Origin: Streptomyces sp. NK15101
GTDB lineage: Bacteria > Actinomycetota > Actinomycetes > Streptomycetales > Streptomycetaceae
Assembly (NCBI RefSeq): GCF_020400725.1
Contig: NZ_JAINVG010000022.1
Coordinates: forward strand, 31,313-95,312
Reading direction: 5' to 3'
DNA: 64,000 nucleotides
The notes beneath the pieces are model-generated. The model was given only the letters and a program-made list of their open reading frames with translations. It was not told where the DNA came from and ran no database searches. Numbering within the stretch: position 1 is the first letter of the stretch; each line of letters begins with the position of its first letter. Positions 17,151 to 24,960 of the stretch are shown in pieces. Made by a program: the position numbers and the translations under genes.

Positions 17151-18369
17151 GTGCGTCACCTTTCAGGGGTCGTGGTGCGACGTCGAGAAGTGATGCCTTG
17201 AGCAGGTAGTCGGTGGCGGCGCGGGGATCCGCCGCGGTGTTCCTCAGGTCGGCGATCCGGGCGCGGAGTTCGGCCGGGCTCTCCAGGCCGGCCGTGCGGG
17301 CCTCGCTGCGCGGGATGACGGCCGTCTCGACGACGGAGCGTCGGTGGCCGAGGGCCGTGTCGAGGGGTGCCTCGTCCCCGGTGCCCTCGTGCAGGACCGC
17401 GGCCAGGGCCCGGCCGGTGTCCACGGCGTCGTGGATCCCGCAGTTCATGTTCAGGCCGCCGGCGGTGGACGTGAGGTGGGCCGCGTCCCCGGCGAACAGC
17501 ACCCGGCCGGCCCGGTAGCGCGGCAGCAGGAACCGGGCGAGCCGGTAGGTGTGCGCCTCGTCGATCCGTACGGCCCGTCCGGCGGCGCCCGGCAGGGCCC
17601 GCTCGACCCGGGCCCGCACGGCCTCCGGCGCGAGCACCTCGTCGCGGGGCGTGCCGCGCCGGACGCGGAAGATGAGCCGCCAGTGGTCGGGCATCCCGAG
17701 CGCGCTGAACGAGGCCCGCGGGTCACGGACGTAGGTCAGCGGGGCGAGCCCGGGGACCAGTTCGTCGAGCGGGGAGGCGGTGACCACGCGCAGCGCGTAG
17801 TCGGGGTACTCCACGGCCGTGCCGGGCAGCCCGACGAGCTCGCGCAGCCGGCTCCGGCTGCCGTCGGCCGCCAGGACGTACGGGTGGCGGCTGTCGGTGG
17901 CCCGCCCCGCCGCGTCCTCGGTGCGCAGCCGCACCCCGTCGCCGGTCTCGCCGGCTCCGGTGACGGTGGCACCGAACCGTACGTCGGCGAGGCCGGTGGC
18001 GGTCAGCGCGTCGAGCAGCAGGGGGGTGAGCCGGGCCTGTTCGACGTGGAGCCGGTAGGGGTGGCGGGTGTGGCCGGCGAGCAGGGCGTAGTCCAGCTCG
18101 GCGTGCACGCCGCCGTCCAGGTCGCGCCACTGGACGCGGTCGACGGTGCGCCCCTGCACGCGCAGGGCGTCCGCGACGCCGAGCTCGTCGAGGAGGTCGA
18201 GGGTGGCGGGGTGGAAGGTGGAGGCGCGGGACTCGGTGGCCAGTCCGCTGCCGGCCTCCAGGACGGTCACCGGGATCCCGGCGCGGGCCAGGACGAGCGC
18301 GGCGGTCAGTCCCACCGGCCCGGCGCCGACGACGGCGACGGGCCGCCGGGGCGCTCCGCGGCCGCTCAC
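17119..18369 (-). CDS. FAD-dependent aromatic monooxygenase (class A)
   Basis: A 416-residue flavoprotein monooxygenase of the p-hydroxybenzoate-hydroxylase/UbiH group. It has the dinucleotide motif VAVVGAGPVGLTAALVLARAG at the N-terminus, a DG motif (VLAADGSRSRLREL) and the second FAD motif (RVLFAGDAAHLTSTAGGLNMN). The start is GTG 18369, forming a GTGA overlap with the preceding maleate-isomerase-like gene. Such enzymes hydroxylate electron-rich rings using NAD(P)H and O2; a pyrrole such as porphobilinogen would be a plausible substrate here, which is inference from the neighbouring hem genes. Confidence 0.9.
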   Translation of the reverse strand: MSGRGAPRRPVAVVGAGPVGLTAALVLARAGIPVTVLEAGSGLATESRASTFHPATLDLLDELGVADALRVQGRTVDRVQWRDLDGGVHAELDYALLAGHTRHPYRLHVEQARLTPLLLDALTATGLADVRFGATVTGAGETGDGVRLRTEDAAGRATDSRHPYVLAADGSRSRLRELVGLPGTAVEYPDYALRVVTASPLDELVPGLAPLTYVRDPRASFSALGMPDHWRLIFRVRRGTPRDEVLAPEAVRARVERALPGAAGRAVRIDEAHTYRLARFLLPRYRAGRVLFAGDAAHLTSTAGGLNMNCGIHDAVDTGRALAAVLHEGTGDEAPLDTALGHRRSVVETAVIPRSEARTAGLESPAELRARIADLRNTAADPRAATDYLLKASLLDVAPRPLKGDAHADLVSQAHR

Positions 18370-19145
18370 GGCACGGCCACGGCGGCGGTCCCGGGGGCAG
18401 CGGCACGGCTGCCGGTCTTCTCGGCCAGCCGGCGCAGCAGCGGGTGGGCGTCGGGACCGTCGGCCGGGAGGCCGAGGGTGTCGCGGGCCCACCAGGCGCT
18501 CGCCAGGTTGGAGGTGAGCAGGGTGCGCCCGCTGTCCCGGCCGAGCTCGGCGAGCGCGTCGAAGGTGAACATGCCGGTGCCGGTGAACAACAGGGTCGCG
18601 TCGTCGGGGAGTTCGGCCTCCCGGACCTGGGCGACGAGTTCGTCGGTGGTCACGTCGTACGGCGAGAAGCGCGCGCCGGCCCGGATCTTGACGATCCGGT
18701 CGACCGTGAGCCCGGCCGACTCCCAGTAGGCGTGCGAGAGTTCGGTGAGCCAGGGCTCGTACGGCGAGACGAGCACGAGCCGCTCGGCGCCCACGGCCCG
18801 CGCGGTGTCGAGGATGGCCAGGGCCGCGGACCGTACGGGTGCTCCGGCGCGCTCGGAGAGTTCCGCGCAGAGGGCGCGGTCGCCTTCCGGGGTGAGGAGG
18901 TAGTGCGAGCCGGTGCAGGAGACGACGGCCGCGTCGAGACGCAGTCCGCCGAAATTCCGCAGGACTTCGGGGAGCACGTCGTTGTACTTCTCGAGCCGGC
19001 CGCGCAGGTCCTTTCCGGGAAGTACCGGGAATCGCGAGGTGTGGACATTGAATTCTGGGCTTACGAGGCTGCCGATCTCGGGTTCGGCGGCGGCGTTTCC
19101 GGACGGAACCACCACACCGAGCCGCGGCGCCGATTGCAGAGCCAT
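18366..19145 (-). CDS. maleate isomerase / arylmalonate decarboxylase-like protein with one catalytic cysteine
   Basis: A 259-residue member of the maleate cis-trans isomerase/arylmalonate decarboxylase group: RLGVVVPSGNAAAEPE at the start, Cys77 in AVVSCTGSHYLL, and ERLVLVSPYEPWLTE. The second catalytic position, normally in a Cys-Thr-Asn motif, reads Phe-Thr-Gly-Thr-Gly near 187-191, so the second cysteine is missing. Maleate isomerases need both; arylmalonate decarboxylases use one, at the other site. The ATG at 19145 has GGGAGAG upstream and was preferred over earlier ATGs in the frame. It overlaps the monooxygenase by GTGA and follows a terminator, so it probably opens the main operon. 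Confidence 0.85.
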   Translation of the reverse strand: MALQSAPRLGVVVPSGNAAAEPEIGSLVSPEFNVHTSRFPVLPGKDLRGRLEKYNDVLPEVLRNFGGLRLDAAVVSCTGSHYLLTPEGDRALCAELSERAGAPVRSAALAILDTARAVGAERLVLVSPYEPWLTELSHAYWESAGLTVDRIVKIRAGARFSPYDVTTDELVAQVREAELPDDATLLFTGTGMFTFDALAELGRDSGRTLLTSNLASAWWARDTLGLPADGPDAHPLLRRLAEKTGSRAAAPGTAAVAVP

Positions 19146-19253
19146 GAACGAGTCTCTCCCATCCGCCGGTGCCATTGACATCACCGTACGGGCGGGGCGG
19201 CCCGCACATCGATACGGGAATCCGCACCCCTTCACGGGCGCCGGAAATGCGAA

Positions 19254-19285
19254 CGGCGCCGCACCGTGAATACGGTGCGGCGCCG
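19254..19285 (-). terminator. hairpin terminator after the tautomerase gene
   Basis: A perfect 14-bp stem (19254-19267 with 19272-19285) with a GAAT loop lies just past the tautomerase stop on the minus strand and is followed by a short T-rich tract (TTCGCATTTCC). It separates the regulator-tautomerase unit from the downstream operon. Confidence 0.85.
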
Positions 19286-19303
19286 CCGACAGGAATACGG
19301 AAT

Positions 19304-19723
19304 TCAGCTCGCCCGGGCCGCCTCGGCGACGAGTTCGTCGATCTTCGCGCGGCGGGTCAGTCCGCCGTTCACGGCCCAGTTCCCCTCCGGGATCTCGTTC
19401 ACGACGAGCCAGACGACGGTGTCGGGTCCCGTCGCCCCGTGCACGTGCCGGGTGACCTCGACGGACAGCGCCTCGTTCCGCTCGGGGGTGAGGAAGCCCT
19501 CCAGGGGCGTGACGACGACCAGGACGCCCGGCGGCCGGCCGGCGCCGGTGGTCGCCAGCCCCTTGGCGGCCTCGCGGACGTACACCCAGGTGGCGGCGGC
19601 GAAGAATTCGGTGCGGGGCAGCTCCATGGCCGTCAGCACGGAGTCGGCGACCTGCCGCTGCAGGACCTCCGCGGCGGCCTCGGTGAGGGTGCCCTCGGGA
19701 ACGGTTATCTCGACCAGCGGCAT
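19304..19723 (-). CDS. 4-oxalocrotonate tautomerase-family protein
   Basis: A 139-residue protein starting MPLVEITVPEGTLTEA. Pro2 becomes the catalytic N-terminal proline after Met removal, as in the tautomerase superfamily. Length corresponds to the two-unit (cis-CaaD/MSAD-like) forms more than to the 62-residue 4-OT. Arg residues in the middle (DPRTEF-like stretch LPRTEFFAAATWVYVRE) could bind a carboxylate. It lies 36 bases downstream of the YCII-LuxR gene on the same strand. A role in enol/keto isomerisation of a pathway intermediate is inference. Confidence 0.85.
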   Translation of the reverse strand: MPLVEITVPEGTLTEAAAEVLQRQVADSVLTAMELPRTEFFAAATWVYVREAAKGLATTGAGRPPGVLVVVTPLEGFLTPERNEALSVEVTRHVHGATGPDTVVWLVVNEIPEGNWAVNGGLTRRAKIDELVAEAARAS

Positions 19724-19759
19724 GGTGACTCCCTTTCGTCTGCTGGTGGGACGGACGGA

Positions 19760-20335
19760 TCAGCAGGCCAGCGCGGCTTCGAACCGGTCGATGGCAGCGG
19801 CCAGTTGGGCGCGCCTGCGGATGTCGAGCTTCCGGTAGATCCGGGTGATGTGCAGCTCCACGGCCCGGGTGGAGACCGTGAAGGACTCGGCGATCTGCTT
19901 GTTGGTCAGGCCGTCGAGCATCATCGTGGCGATGCGCCGCTCGTGGGCGGTCAGCTCCTCACGGGCGCTCGGCGGGGCGAGCGGCGCGACGGGTGCCGGC
20001 ACGCCCCCGCGTATTCGCTCGTGGGTCCCGGCGCCTCCGGTGGACCGTTCGAGGCCGGCCAGCACCACGTGGCCCATGACGGCGTTCCATTCCCGGACCC
20101 GCAGCTCGCCGATGACCTGCGCCTGCGCGTACGGGTCGGCGTACAGCACCCGTAAGAGCGTGCGGCGGTCGGGGGCCTCGCAGACCAGGAACTCCCCGGT
20201 GCCGTCCCGCCAGGGACCGCCGCCGAGCAGGATGCCGCGCTCGGCCATTCTTTTCCAGTAGGCCCGGTGAGCCTCTCCGAAACTCAGCCGGTCCGTCTCA
20301 TCGGCACGGAAAACGAGTTCGACCACAAAAGCCAC
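19760..20335 (-). CDS. YCII-like domain fused to LuxR helix-turn-helix
   Basis: A 191-residue protein. Residues 1-90 resemble a YCII/dimeric ferredoxin-like barrel (MAFVVELVFRADETDRL, GILLGGGPWRDGTGEFLV, RTLLRVLYADPYAQAQVIGE). After a Pro/Ala linker, residues 125-190 are a GerE-type helix-turn-helix (LTAHERRIATMMLDGLTNKQ, VSTRAVELHITRIYRKLDI). There is no receiver domain, so control would be by ligand or protein contact through the YCII part. I chose GTG 20335 because GGGGGAG lies 6 bases upstream; the in-frame ATG 15 bases earlier contains this site. It is the likely regulator of the hem-containing block. Confidence 0.85.
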   Translation of the reverse strand: MAFVVELVFRADETDRLSFGEAHRAYWKRMAERGILLGGGPWRDGTGEFLVCEAPDRRTLLRVLYADPYAQAQVIGELRVREWNAVMGHVVLAGLERSTGGAGTHERIRGGVPAPVAPLAPPSAREELTAHERRIATMMLDGLTNKQIAESFTVSTRAVELHITRIYRKLDIRRRAQLAAAIDRFEAALAC

Positions 20336-20479
20336 GTGCGACTCCCCCATAAAGGCCGGATGTTTCCACTTGCGACGCTACCATCCACCGCCCGCCCATT
20401 GAATGAACACAATGTTGCGGACGACGGCCCGGTCTTTCCTGGGATTCCGGCCGGTCTGGGTTCCGGGAGAATGACGCCC

Positions 20480-20504
20480 ACCCGGCCGCCGAGAACGGCC
20501 GGGT
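20480..20504 (-). terminator. hairpin after the DMT exporter gene
   Basis: ACCCGGCCG (20480-20488) pairs with CGGCCGGGT (20496-20504) across a 7-base loop, about 36 bases past the exporter stop on the minus strand. It probably separates the exporter from the YCII-LuxR gene. Confidence 0.7.
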
Positions 20505-20539
20505 ATCGCCTTGCGGTGCCGAATTTCGACGGTGCCCGG

Positions 20540-21469
20540 CTAGTCGGCCGCCGCCGGCGCCGGTACGGGTGCGGCCCCGGGAGCCGGTTCGGCCGCCGGC
20601 TTCGGCTTGCGCCGCAGGAGGCCGGTGGCGGCGAGCACCGCCACCGCGCCGAGCCACACGGTCCAGCCGAGCGGTTCGCGCAGCACGACGGCACCGAGCA
20701 CCACGGCCACCGCGGTCATCAGATAGGTGACGGTGGAGGCCACCGTGGGCCCGTCCTTGATGATCAGCTCGAAGTTGAGCAGCGCGGCGAAGCCGGTGCA
20801 GACCACGCCGAGGACGAGGACCGAGATCACCGAGTCGGCGCGCCAGGTCACGGTCTGGAGGCCGAGGAACGGGAAGGCGGCGAGGAGCAGCACGGTCGCC
20901 GCGCCGAGCTGCCCGCCCGCCAGCATCAGCGGCGGAATGCCCCTGCCCACGAGGAACTTGCCCATGTACGCGAAGCTGGCGCCGAAGCTGACCGAGCCGA
21001 GGACGAAGCAGAGGATGCTCCAACCGGTGCCCGCCGAGGCCGCGTTCCAGGGCGAGGCGATGAGCGCGGTGCCTCCGAGGCCGAGCAGCACACCGCCCGC
21101 CTTGAACCCGGAGACCCGCTTCTCCTGGCCGAGGAGCAGGGCGGCCGCAAGGGTCCAGATCGGCGCGCTGCCGTTGACCACGGCGGCGACGCTGCTGGAG
21201 CCGGCGATCTCGCCCTCGGCGTAGAGGGTCCAGGGGACGGCGTTGCCGAGGAGCGCGGCGACCGTCAGGTGCCCCCAGGTGGCGGGCTCCTTGGGCAGCC
21301 GGAGCCCCTTCGCGTACCCGATGGCGAGGATGACGACGGCGCCGAGGGCGAGCCGGATCAGCACCATCTGCACGGGCGAGAAGCCGTATCCGGCGATCTT
21401 GATCCACAGGAAGACGGAGCCCCAGATGAGGCTCAGCGCGGCCAGCCGCGTGTACGTGGCTTTGGACAT
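20540..21469 (-). CDS. EamA/DMT-family transporter
   Basis: A 309-residue drug/metabolite transporter with about ten hydrophobic helices arranged as two EamA repeats. The first runs from YTRLAALSLIWGSVFLWIKI to WNAASAGTG. The second starts at WSILCFVLGSVSFGASFAYM and ends with LGAVAVLAATGLL. A Pro/Ala-rich tail ends the protein. ATG 21469 was chosen because the upstream frame is not protein-like. It may export the cluster product or an intermediate; this is inferred from position only, since the family is broad. Confidence 0.88.
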   Translation of the reverse strand: MSKATYTRLAALSLIWGSVFLWIKIAGYGFSPVQMVLIRLALGAVVILAIGYAKGLRLPKEPATWGHLTVAALLGNAVPWTLYAEGEIAGSSSVAAVVNGSAPIWTLAAALLLGQEKRVSGFKAGGVLLGLGGTALIASPWNAASAGTGWSILCFVLGSVSFGASFAYMGKFLVGRGIPPLMLAGGQLGAATVLLLAAFPFLGLQTVTWRADSVISVLVLGVVCTGFAALLNFELIIKDGPTVASTVTYLMTAVAVVLGAVVLREPLGWTVWLGAVAVLAATGLLRRKPKPAAEPAPGAAPVPAPAAAD

Positions 21470-21571
21470 GGGTGTTCCCGATCCAGGAGGAGAGAAGTCG
21501 GAGGAGGGGCGCGCGAAGTGGTCCGCGGTACGGGAAAGAGCCTCGCAGCGGCGGCCGGACGGGTCCAGCAA

Positions 21572-21601
21572 CGGCTCGTGGACGGTACCTTCCACGAGCC
21601 G
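21572..21601 (-). terminator. hairpin between lysR-type gene and exporter gene
   Basis: CGGCTCGTGGA (21572-21582) pairs perfectly with TCCACGAGCCG (21591-21601) across an 8-base loop. It lies just after the LysR-type stop on the minus strand. Confidence 0.75.
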
Positions 21602-21623
21602 TGGAGAATGGCGTTCCGCCTGG

Positions 21624-22556
21624 TCAGGCGGCGACGGCGGCCCGGGCCACCGTGCGGAGCGCGTCCAGGACGGCGGCGATCTCCGGGGAGGTCTGGCTGC
21701 CCTCACGTACGGCCGCGAAGACCGTGCGGGACGGGGCCTGTTCGCTGAACGCGCGGATCGTCACCTCGGGCCGCGGCGCCGGCTTGGCCATCCGCGGGAC
21801 GAGCGCGACCCCGAGGCCGAGCCGCACCGCCGCCAGCGTGGCGTCCCAGTCGCCGATGGCGTGGGAGGCCTGCGGGGTGAACCCGGCGGCGGTGCAGGCG
21901 GCGACGCCGATGTCGTGGCACATGCCCGTCGTCGCGAAGATCCAGGTCTCCTCGGCGAGGTCGGCGAGGAGCAGCCGGGGGCTGCCGAGGAGCCGGTGGC
22001 CCTCCGGCAGGGCGATGTCGAAGGGGTCCTCGCAGAGCGCGACCCGGTGGAACCGCGCGTCGAAGCGCCCGTCCTCGCCCGCGGCTCCGGGGCGGTGCGC
22101 GGTGTCCGCGGAGATGACGACGTCCGTCTCCCCGCGGTGCAGCATGGAGAAGCTCTCCGGCGGGTCGACCTCGGCGAGCGAGGTCCGCAGGAGCGGCCGG
22201 CTCTCCCGCAGCCGGGCCACGGCGGGCAGGATCAGCGCCGAGAGGGTGGTGGAGAAACCGGCCACCGCGACCTCGCCGCGCTCGCCGCTGCCGTGCGCGG
22301 CGAGCTCCGCGCGCATCTGCTCGACCTGGGTGAAGACGGCGTCGGCGTGCCGGAGCACGATCCGCGCCGCGCCGGTGAGGCGCAGCCGGCGCCCGGACGG
22401 TTCGGTGAGCGGAACGCCCAACTCCCGTCCCAGGGCGCTGATCTGCTGCGAGACGGCCTGCGGGGTGAGGTGGAGGGCCTGGGCGGCGGCGCTGACGGTG
22501 CCGCGCTCGCTGAGCTCCCTGAGCACGCGCAGCTTCCGCAGGTCCAGATCGGCCAC
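21624..22556 (-). CDS. LysR-family transcriptional regulator
   Basis: A 310-residue LysR-type regulator. The N-terminal winged helix-turn-helix reads LDLRKLRVLRELSERGTVSA followed by AAQALHLTPQAVSQQISALG. The C-terminal part is a two-lobed substrate-binding fold (EVAVAGFSTTLSALILPAVA, VVISADTAH, IGDWDATLAAVRLGLGVALV). I chose GTG 22556, with GGGAGGGG upstream, over the GTG three codons earlier. It is 37 bases downstream of the luciferase-like gene and probably in its operon. LysR proteins usually control a neighbouring divergent gene; here the divergent gene is the second glutamyl-tRNA synthetase. Confidence 0.93.
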   Translation of the reverse strand: MADLDLRKLRVLRELSERGTVSAAAQALHLTPQAVSQQISALGRELGVPLTEPSGRRLRLTGAARIVLRHADAVFTQVEQMRAELAAHGSGERGEVAVAGFSTTLSALILPAVARLRESRPLLRTSLAEVDPPESFSMLHRGETDVVISADTAHRPGAAGEDGRFDARFHRVALCEDPFDIALPEGHRLLGSPRLLLADLAEETWIFATTGMCHDIGVAACTAAGFTPQASHAIGDWDATLAAVRLGLGVALVPRMAKPAPRPEVTIRAFSEQAPSRTVFAAVREGSQTSPEIAAVLDALRTVARAAVAA

Positions 22557-22593
22557 GTCCCGCACCCCTCCCCCTCTCTCCGCCGGCGTCTCG

Positions 22594-23511
22594 TCATCGT
22601 ACGCAGCCGGCGTCCACGTCGATGACCTCCTTGACCAGTGCCTCCAGGACGTCCAGGTCCCGGGCCGTGCGGCCCGGTTCCCGCCGGTCGCCCGGGTAGG
22701 TGGGGTCGAGGACGACGGCCCGGGCGCCCAGGTCCTGGAGGAGTCCGAGGTCGTCGGCGATCTGCGCCCGGGTGCCCTCGCCGAGCAGCCGGCCCGGGCC
22801 GAGCGGACAGGACGTGACCCGCAGCTTGATCCGGGGACAGAGGCCGGGCACCGGCAGTTCCTGCTCCTCGGCGACCTGGCGGAGCGTGGGCAGTCCCACG
22901 CCGAGGAGCCAGTCGCCGGAGACGGAGGTGGGGTGCCAGGCGTCGCCGAGTCGGACGGCCCGGCGCAGCGCTCCGTAGCTGTGGCCGCCGACCCAGACGG
23001 GCGGGCCGGGTCGCTGCACGGGCAGCGGCCCGGTGTGGACCTCGCGGAAGGAGACGTGGGCGCCGTCGAAGGAGGCGACCTCGTCGGCCCAGCAGGCCTT
23101 GATCGCGGCGAGGTACTCGTCGCTGATGGCGCCGCGCCTGCGGTACGGGACGTCGAGGACCGCGAACTCCCGCGCGGCCCAGCCGGCCGCCGCGCCGAAC
23201 ACCAGCCGGCCGTTGCTGAACCGGTCGATGTTGGCGGCGACGCGGGCGGTGTGCACGGGATGCCGGTACGGGAGGATCGTCACCGTCGTGCCGAGTCCCA
23301 CGGTCCTGGTGACGCCGGCGAGCCAGGCGAGGGTCGCGAAGGGGTCGTAGAACGGGGCGGGGAAGAGGTGCTGGACGTCCGGGGTGAGCGCCACGTGGTC
23401 GGAGACCATGGCGTAGTGGTAGCCCATCGCCTCGACCCGCAGCGCCCAGTCGGCGAGGGCGTCGGGGGTGGCTTCGGGGCCGTAGTTGGGCAGATTGACG
23501 CCGAATTTCAT
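22594..23511 (-). CDS. luciferase-like (probably F420-dependent) oxidoreductase
   Basis: A 305-residue LLM-class flavin/F420 oxidoreductase. The N-terminal MKFGVNLPNYGPEATPDALA, VSDHVAL, FYDPFATLAWLAGVTRTVGL and VWVGGHSYGALRRAVRLGDA are family marks. The beginning of the chain and the absence of FMN-monooxygenase insertions favour the F420 group that actinomycetes use for hydride transfer, though FMN use cannot be excluded. Its ATG overlaps the MFS stop by 4 bases, so the two are co-translated. Its substrate is unknown. Confidence 0.9.
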   Translation of the reverse strand: MKFGVNLPNYGPEATPDALADWALRVEAMGYHYAMVSDHVALTPDVQHLFPAPFYDPFATLAWLAGVTRTVGLGTTVTILPYRHPVHTARVAANIDRFSNGRLVFGAAAGWAAREFAVLDVPYRRRGAISDEYLAAIKACWADEVASFDGAHVSFREVHTGPLPVQRPGPPVWVGGHSYGALRRAVRLGDAWHPTSVSGDWLLGVGLPTLRQVAEEQELPVPGLCPRIKLRVTSCPLGPGRLLGEGTRAQIADDLGLLQDLGARAVVLDPTYPGDRREPGRTARDLDVLEALVKEVIDVDAGCVR

Positions 23512-24764
23512 GAGGCGTTCCTTTCGGGGGCCCCGTCCGCGGTCGCGTCCGCGGCTCCGGCCCCGTGGGCGTGGTCCGGGACGTGCGGTCCGGTCCCGTG
23601 GGCGTGGTCCTGGAGGAGTGGGCCGGTGACGCGCCGGGCCACCGCGAGGTGGAAGAGGACTCCCGCGAGCGCCGCCGCGGCGGCCAGGAACGGAAGCCGG
23701 CCGGCGTCGAGTCCGTGGGCGAGGGCGAGGCCGCCGAGCGCGGAGCCGACGGCGCCGCCGAGGTAGGTGGCGGAGCTGTTGAGGCCGACGGCGGCGGCCC
23801 CGGAAGCCGTCCCGTCGAGCAGGCGGTGCTGCTGCGGGACGACGAAGGCCCAGCCGACCGCACCCCAGACGAGCAGGGGCAGCAGGACGAGACCGGGCAC
23901 GGCGCCGGTCCACGGCAGCAGCGCCAGGGCGGCGCCGAGGACGCCGAGGAGCACGACGGCGAGGCGGGCGGGCCGTCCCGCACGGTCGACGAGGGTTCCG
24001 GCGAGGAGGCTGCCGCAGACCCCGCCGAGGCTCCAGACCCAGAGGTACGGCACCGCGCTGTCCGCGTCGGCGACGCGGCGCAGCACCGGTTCGAGGTAGG
24101 TGTAGAGCCCGAGGCTGGCCACGGTCTGGGTGAAGGTGACGGCGACGACCACGGCGACCCGGGGCCGGGCGAGGGCGCCGATCCGGGCCCGCAGCGAGGG
24201 CGCGGCGGCTCCCCGCACGGGCGGCAGCGCCGTCGCGGTGCCGAGCAGCGCGGCCAGGCCGAGGATGGTGATCAGCCACAGGGCGGCCCGCCAGCCGGAG
24301 CCGGCCGCGACGAGCAGCCCGAGCGGCACGCCGAGCACGGTGCCCGCGCTCATCCCGCCGAGGACCAGGCCGAGGGCGCGCCCGCGCCGCTCGGGCGGGA
24401 CGAGCGCGACGGCCGCGGTGGCCGCCGCGGGGGTGAAGAGGCCGGCTCCGGCTCCGGCGAGGGCACGGCTGCCGAGGAGCGCGGCGTACGAACCGGCGAG
24501 CGCCGTCCCGGTGTTGGCGAGGACGAAGACGACGAGTGCGAGGACGAGGACCGTGCGGGTGCCCCAGCGGGCGAGGACGGCCGAGAGGAGCGGCGCGGCC
24601 AGTGCGTAGCAGAGGGTGAAGGCGGTGACGGACTGGCCCGCCAGGGAGACGGAGACGTCCAGGTCGGCGCCCATGTCCGGGAGCAGTCCGGCCATCGCGT
24701 AGGCGTCGGTCCCCATGGCGAAGGAGCCGAGTGCGAGCAGGCCCACCGCGCGCGTGCCGCCCAT
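23508..24764 (-). CDS. MFS transporter
   Basis: A 418-residue major facilitator with twelve predicted helices. It has the loop 2-3 motif AAPLLSAVLARWGTRTVLVL (a relaxed motif A) and PERRGRALGLVLGGMSAGTV, typical of the DHA1 drug-efflux and AraJ-like group. The C-terminal cytoplasmic tail is rich in His, Gly and Pro (DHAHGTGPHVPDHAHGAGA), with two near-identical DHAHGTG/DHAHGAG units. ATG 24764 has AGGGGG upstream. It heads an operon with the luciferase-like and LysR genes, divergent from the second GluRS gene. An export role for the cluster product is inference. Confidence 0.92.
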   Translation of the reverse strand: MGGTRAVGLLALGSFAMGTDAYAMAGLLPDMGADLDVSVSLAGQSVTAFTLCYALAAPLLSAVLARWGTRTVLVLALVVFVLANTGTALAGSYAALLGSRALAGAGAGLFTPAAATAAVALVPPERRGRALGLVLGGMSAGTVLGVPLGLLVAAGSGWRAALWLITILGLAALLGTATALPPVRGAAAPSLRARIGALARPRVAVVVAVTFTQTVASLGLYTYLEPVLRRVADADSAVPYLWVWSLGGVCGSLLAGTLVDRAGRPARLAVVLLGVLGAALALLPWTGAVPGLVLLPLLVWGAVGWAFVVPQQHRLLDGTASGAAAVGLNSSATYLGGAVGSALGGLALAHGLDAGRLPFLAAAAALAGVLFHLAVARRVTGPLLQDHAHGTGPHVPDHAHGAGAADATADGAPERNAS

Positions 24765-24892
24765 CACACCCCCTTGTGGTCGTCGTACGGAACGGTCCTC
24801 GGGACGCTACTGACCGGGCGTCCCTCCCGCAGCCCACGGCGCCGAAGAGGGTTCGGGGTTCCGCAGCCTCCGGCCGCCGCTCCTCTCGGATC

Positions 24893-24907
24893 GGCCGGTC
24901 ACCGGCC
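24893..24907. promoter_or_regulatory. candidate operator between divergent MFS operon and second gltX
   Basis: GGCCGGT-C-ACCGGCC is a perfect 7+1+7 palindrome in the 196-base divergent spacer. It lies about 55 bases before the GTG of the GluRS gene. It is a candidate regulator site only; short GC palindromes are common in this DNA. Confidence 0.4.
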
Positions 24908-24960
24908 TACGGTGGATCTCTCCAGGAACCCTGGCTCTGCTCTCCAGGAGGGAGTCCACC

